This document shows positions 6,603 to 8,147 of a stretch of 8,147 nucleotides of DNA, in pieces. The number at the start of each line of letters is the position of its first letter. Positions within the stretch are counted from its first letter, which is position 1. Below the pieces are notes generated by a model. It did not search any database, had not been told where the DNA came from, and saw only the letters and a list, made by a program, of their open reading frames with translations. The stretch comes from Marisimplicoccus sp038110465 (GTDB taxonomy: Bacteria > Bacteroidota > Bacteroidia > Flavobacteriales > Flavobacteriaceae), in NCBI GenBank assembly GCA_038110465.1, contig JAYNJU010000022.1, positions 1 to 8,147 of the forward strand. Direction: 5' to 3'. Both the position numbers and the translations under genes were made by a program.

Positions 6603-7441
6603 TGAATTAGGTTTAATCGATATTTAACATAAGATCTTGCAATTACATATAATTTTTGTAGGTTGTGAATCCTTATTCTTCTGTTCACAATTACTTCTGA
6701 AGAAGTCTTTTTAAGTTTTTTTAATAGCTTATAATAGTATCTATATGCTATATATACTGCAAATTTTGAATTTTTTGGAAGCCTAGCTATACCATCTAAA
6801 GCAATCTCAAAATCTATTTCTATTTCTTTAATAATTTCTAATTTAGAAGACTCATCAAATTTATTCATATCTACATTTGGAAAATAGACTCTATTTAAAA
6901 TCTTTGAATCATCTTTTAAATCTCTTAAAAAATTAACTTTTTGAAAAGCAGAACCTAGAGATATTGCATTTGGACTTAATTCTTTATAGAGATTATCTGA
7001 ACCTCCCACAAAAACTCTTAAGCACATTAAGCCAACTACATCTGCTGAACCATAAATGTATTTTTTGTATTCCTCTACAGATTTATACTCTTTTTTGTCA
7101 AGATCCATCTTCATGCTATCTAAAAATGATTTTATAAGATCTTTTGAAATTGAGTATTTATTTACTGTTAATTGAAAAGAATTTAAAATAGGATTAAGAC
7201 TAATTTTATCCTCAATGCTTTTCCATAATTCATCCTCAAAGGAACTTAATAATTCTCTTTTTGGATATTCATGAAATGTATCAACAATTTCATCAGCTAG
7301 TCTAACAAACCCATAAATATTAAAAATATCTTGTCTAATTGACTTTGACAACAATCTACTAGAAAAGTAAAAAGAAGTACTGTAATTCTTAATTGTTAAT
7401 TCACTAGTTTGATTTGACAATATATCAAATGTTGATTTCAT
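6593..7441 (-). CDS. crtB: Phytoene synthase (squalene/phytoene synthase family)
   Basis: A 282-aa all-helical prenyltransferase that condenses two geranylgeranyl diphosphates head-to-head, through presqualene-type prephytoene diphosphate, into 15-cis-phytoene, the entry step of carotenoid synthesis. Both Mg2+-binding aspartate motifs are present: D50-x3-D54 (LADEIVD) and D174-x3-D178 (NFLRDLKDD). The substrate-pocket segments YSTSFYFSSRLL (20-31), YIYGSADVVGLMCLRVF (128-144) and RVYFP (184-188) are also typical. The length is as expected. Pairing with crtZ supports phytoene over squalene synthesis. The ATG is preceded by a TATTTTTG box only 4 nt upstream, implying a leaderless message. No crtI, crtY or crtE lies in the window; they must be elsewhere if the pathway is complete. 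Confidence 0.95.
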   Translation of the reverse strand: MKSTFDILSNQTSELTIKNYSTSFYFSSRLLSKSIRQDIFNIYGFVRLADEIVDTFHEYPKRELLSSFEDELWKSIEDKISLNPILNSFQLTVNKYSISKDLIKSFLDSMKMDLDKKEYKSVEEYKKYIYGSADVVGLMCLRVFVGGSDNLYKELSPNAISLGSAFQKVNFLRDLKDDSKILNRVYFPNVDMNKFDESSKLEIIKEIEIDFEIALDGIARLPKNSKFAVYIAYRYYYKLLKKLKKTSSEVIVNRRIRIHNLQKLYVIARSYVKYRLNLIQWI

Positions 7442-7445
7442 AATA

Positions 7446-7453
7446 CAAAAATA
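7446..7453 (-). promoter_or_regulatory. Putative crtB -7 box (TATTTTTG) abutting the start codon
   Basis: On the minus strand the sequence is TATTTTTG, an exact TAnnTTTG match, ending 4 nt before the crtB ATG. A TTG (7470-7472) lies 16 nt upstream, somewhat close for a -33 element. Transcription would start at or next to the A of ATG, so the mRNA should be leaderless or nearly so. Confidence 0.5.
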
Positions 7454-7476
7454 ACTAAAAAGAGTAAATCAATTTA

Positions 7477-7484
7477 TATCTTTG
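7477..7484 (+). promoter_or_regulatory. Putative -7 box (TATCTTTG) for the divergent HYTS-motif gene
   Basis: TATCTTTG matches TAnnTTTG exactly and ends 4 nt before the ATG at 7489, again implying a leaderless transcript. No TTG -33 element is evident. The two -7 boxes in this 47-bp divergent region are 23 bp apart and face away from each other. Confidence 0.45.
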
Positions 7485-7488
7485 AATC

Positions 7489-8147
7489 ATGGAAAAAACT
7501 TTAATTTATCATTACACATCTCTCTCTCATTTAATTGAAATTTTCAAAACAGGTAAACTTCTAACTTCTCAAACTGAAAAAATGTTAAAAGTAAAAAAAC
7601 CTGGTCTTTGGTTTTCTTCAAATTCAAATTGGGAACCTTCTGCATTTAAAAGATTTAATGATGGTAAAAAAGAATTTGATCTTAATACTCCAGAAGAATT
7701 TGAAAAATACATTGGTTGTGCTAGGATTATTACAAAATTAAACCCGCTATTTGTAACATTTGCCAAATATAAACACAAGTCAAAAGTTAATCCTCTATTA
7801 TGGGAAAAGATGGCAGAAATAGGTAAATCCAAGGGTTCAGATACAAACGAATGGTATGCAACATTTAATCCTTTGAGCATAAATAGTCTTGACATTGAAG
7901 TATATGAAAATGGAAATTGGATAAGCTTAAAAAAAGAAAATGGTGAATTTGATACAGAACTTTTTAATAGAAATCTTGAAAAAACATTTGTATATAAAAG
8001 AGGTAAAGAGATGGAAGAAAAAATGATGGAAGAGCTAAAAAAACAAAACCCTGAAGCTAATAAAGAAAATGATAATATAGAAAAAGTGATTGAGGAAAAG
8101 GCAGAGGAAGTGATTGAGGAAAAAGCAGAGGAAGTGATTGAGGAGAA
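7489..8147 (+). CDS. Uncharacterised HYTS/WFSSN-motif protein with charged repeat tail (C-terminus missing)
   Basis: Open from ATG at 7489 to the window edge, 219 residues, with no stop. I do not recognise a named family with certainty. The N-terminal part (1-150) looks like a compact alpha/beta domain: IYHYTSLSHLIEIFKTGKL (6-24), PGLWFSSNSNWEPSAF (38-53) and NEWYATFNPLSI (120-131). The opening pattern HYT-(x)n-L-x-x-I-(x)n-G-x-L is shared by several ADP-ribosyltransferase-like folds, and H8, S43/S44 and E121 are conceivable counterparts of their H-S/Y-E residues; this is inference. From about 170 the chain becomes Glu/Lys-rich, likely a coiled coil or extended tail, and from residue 200 it is an exact octapeptide repeat VIEEKAEE. 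There is no signal peptide, so a cytosolic protein is expected. It is divergent from crtB across 47 bp. Confidence 0.75.
   Translation, partial: MEKTLIYHYTSLSHLIEIFKTGKLLTSQTEKMLKVKKPGLWFSSNSNWEPSAFKRFNDGKKEFDLNTPEEFEKYIGCARIITKLNPLFVTFAKYKHKSKVNPLLWEKMAEIGKSKGSDTNEWYATFNPLSINSLDIEVYENGNWISLKKENGEFDTELFNRNLEKTFVYKRGKEMEEKMMEELKKQNPEANKENDNIEKVIEEKAEEVIEEKAEEVIEE
8086..8147 (+). repeat. 24-bp in-frame tandem repeat encoding VIEEKAEE, continuing past the edge
   Basis: Units begin at 8086, 8110 and 8134 (each opening GTGATTGAGGA). The first two full units differ by one base (AAG versus AAA for Lys); the third is cut by the window end after 14 bases. The period is a multiple of three, so copy-number changes would keep the frame and lengthen the acidic tail. 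The near identity of the units implies recent or ongoing duplication. Confidence 0.9.

Noticed and set aside
7569..7895. Minus-strand open frame of 108 codons
   Set aside because: It lies wholly opposite the HYTS-motif gene, has no promoter box or coding signature, and shows no domain. The plus-strand frame has an upstream -7 box, normal codon use for the window and continues to the edge.
8086..8147. CRISPR array or other non-coding repeat array
   Set aside because: The units are directly contiguous with no unique spacers, the period is 24 bp, and they continue the open reading frame as VIEEKAEE.
1..8147. tRNA or rRNA genes, insertion sequences, integrases, toxin-antitoxin pairs or phage genes
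   Set aside because: Coding sequence fills nearly all of the window, the gaps are at most 54 bp, and no transposase, integrase, terminal inverted repeat or cloverleaf-like sequence was seen.

Overview
The window looks like chromosome from a marine, streamlined member of the Bacteroidota, probably class Flavobacteriia. It is very AT-rich (about 30% GC by eye, not computed) and densely packed. Shine-Dalgarno sequences are absent before nearly all starts, and several starts are preceded by the Bacteroidota -7 box TAnnTTTG. Secreted proteins carry signal peptides ending in ...YS|QE, which is common in this phylum. The gene content (a SurA-type chaperone next to a small SurA_N-like lipoprotein behind guaB, and a crtB-crtZ carotenoid pair) fits as well. 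I cannot name a genus from the sequence alone.

Layout. Positions 1-1827 (minus strand) hold a DUF3050 gene and, overlapping its end by 14 bp, a secreted M28-family zinc metallopeptidase whose C-terminus runs off the left edge. A 46-bp divergent intergenic region follows, with one good -7 box and a 14-bp interrupted palindrome. Positions 1874-2461 (plus) encode a LysE/RhtB-type amino-acid exporter. Positions 2516-6158 (plus) are a compact run: IMP dehydrogenase (guaB), a 277-aa lipoprotein with a SurA_N-like region starting at a TTG codon, and a SurA-like periplasmic chaperone with two parvulin-type domains. The stop codon of that gene directly abuts the stop codon of crtZ on the opposite strand. 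Positions 6159-7441 (minus) carry phytoene synthase (crtB) and beta-carotene hydroxylase (crtZ), overlapping by 10 bp. From 7489 a divergent, right-truncated gene encodes a protein of a family I cannot name with certainty. It has an N-terminal HYTS / WFSSN motif pattern and ends, at the window edge, in a 24-bp in-frame tandem repeat coding for VIEEKAEE.

Function. Most of the window is housekeeping: guanine nucleotide synthesis, outer-membrane protein folding, carotenoid (zeaxanthin-type) pigment synthesis and peptide turnover. Nothing here is clearly a defence system, mobile element or CRISPR array. The items most worth a second look are: the truncated HYTS-type protein with its repeat tail; the two divergent promoters at 7442-7488, whose -7 boxes sit 4 nt before the start codons (likely leaderless mRNAs); a perfect 7-bp stem-loop filling the guaB leader; the paired A9/T9 tracts in the signal-peptide region of a TTG-started lipoprotein; and the DUF3050-peptidase pair divergent from an amino-acid exporter.
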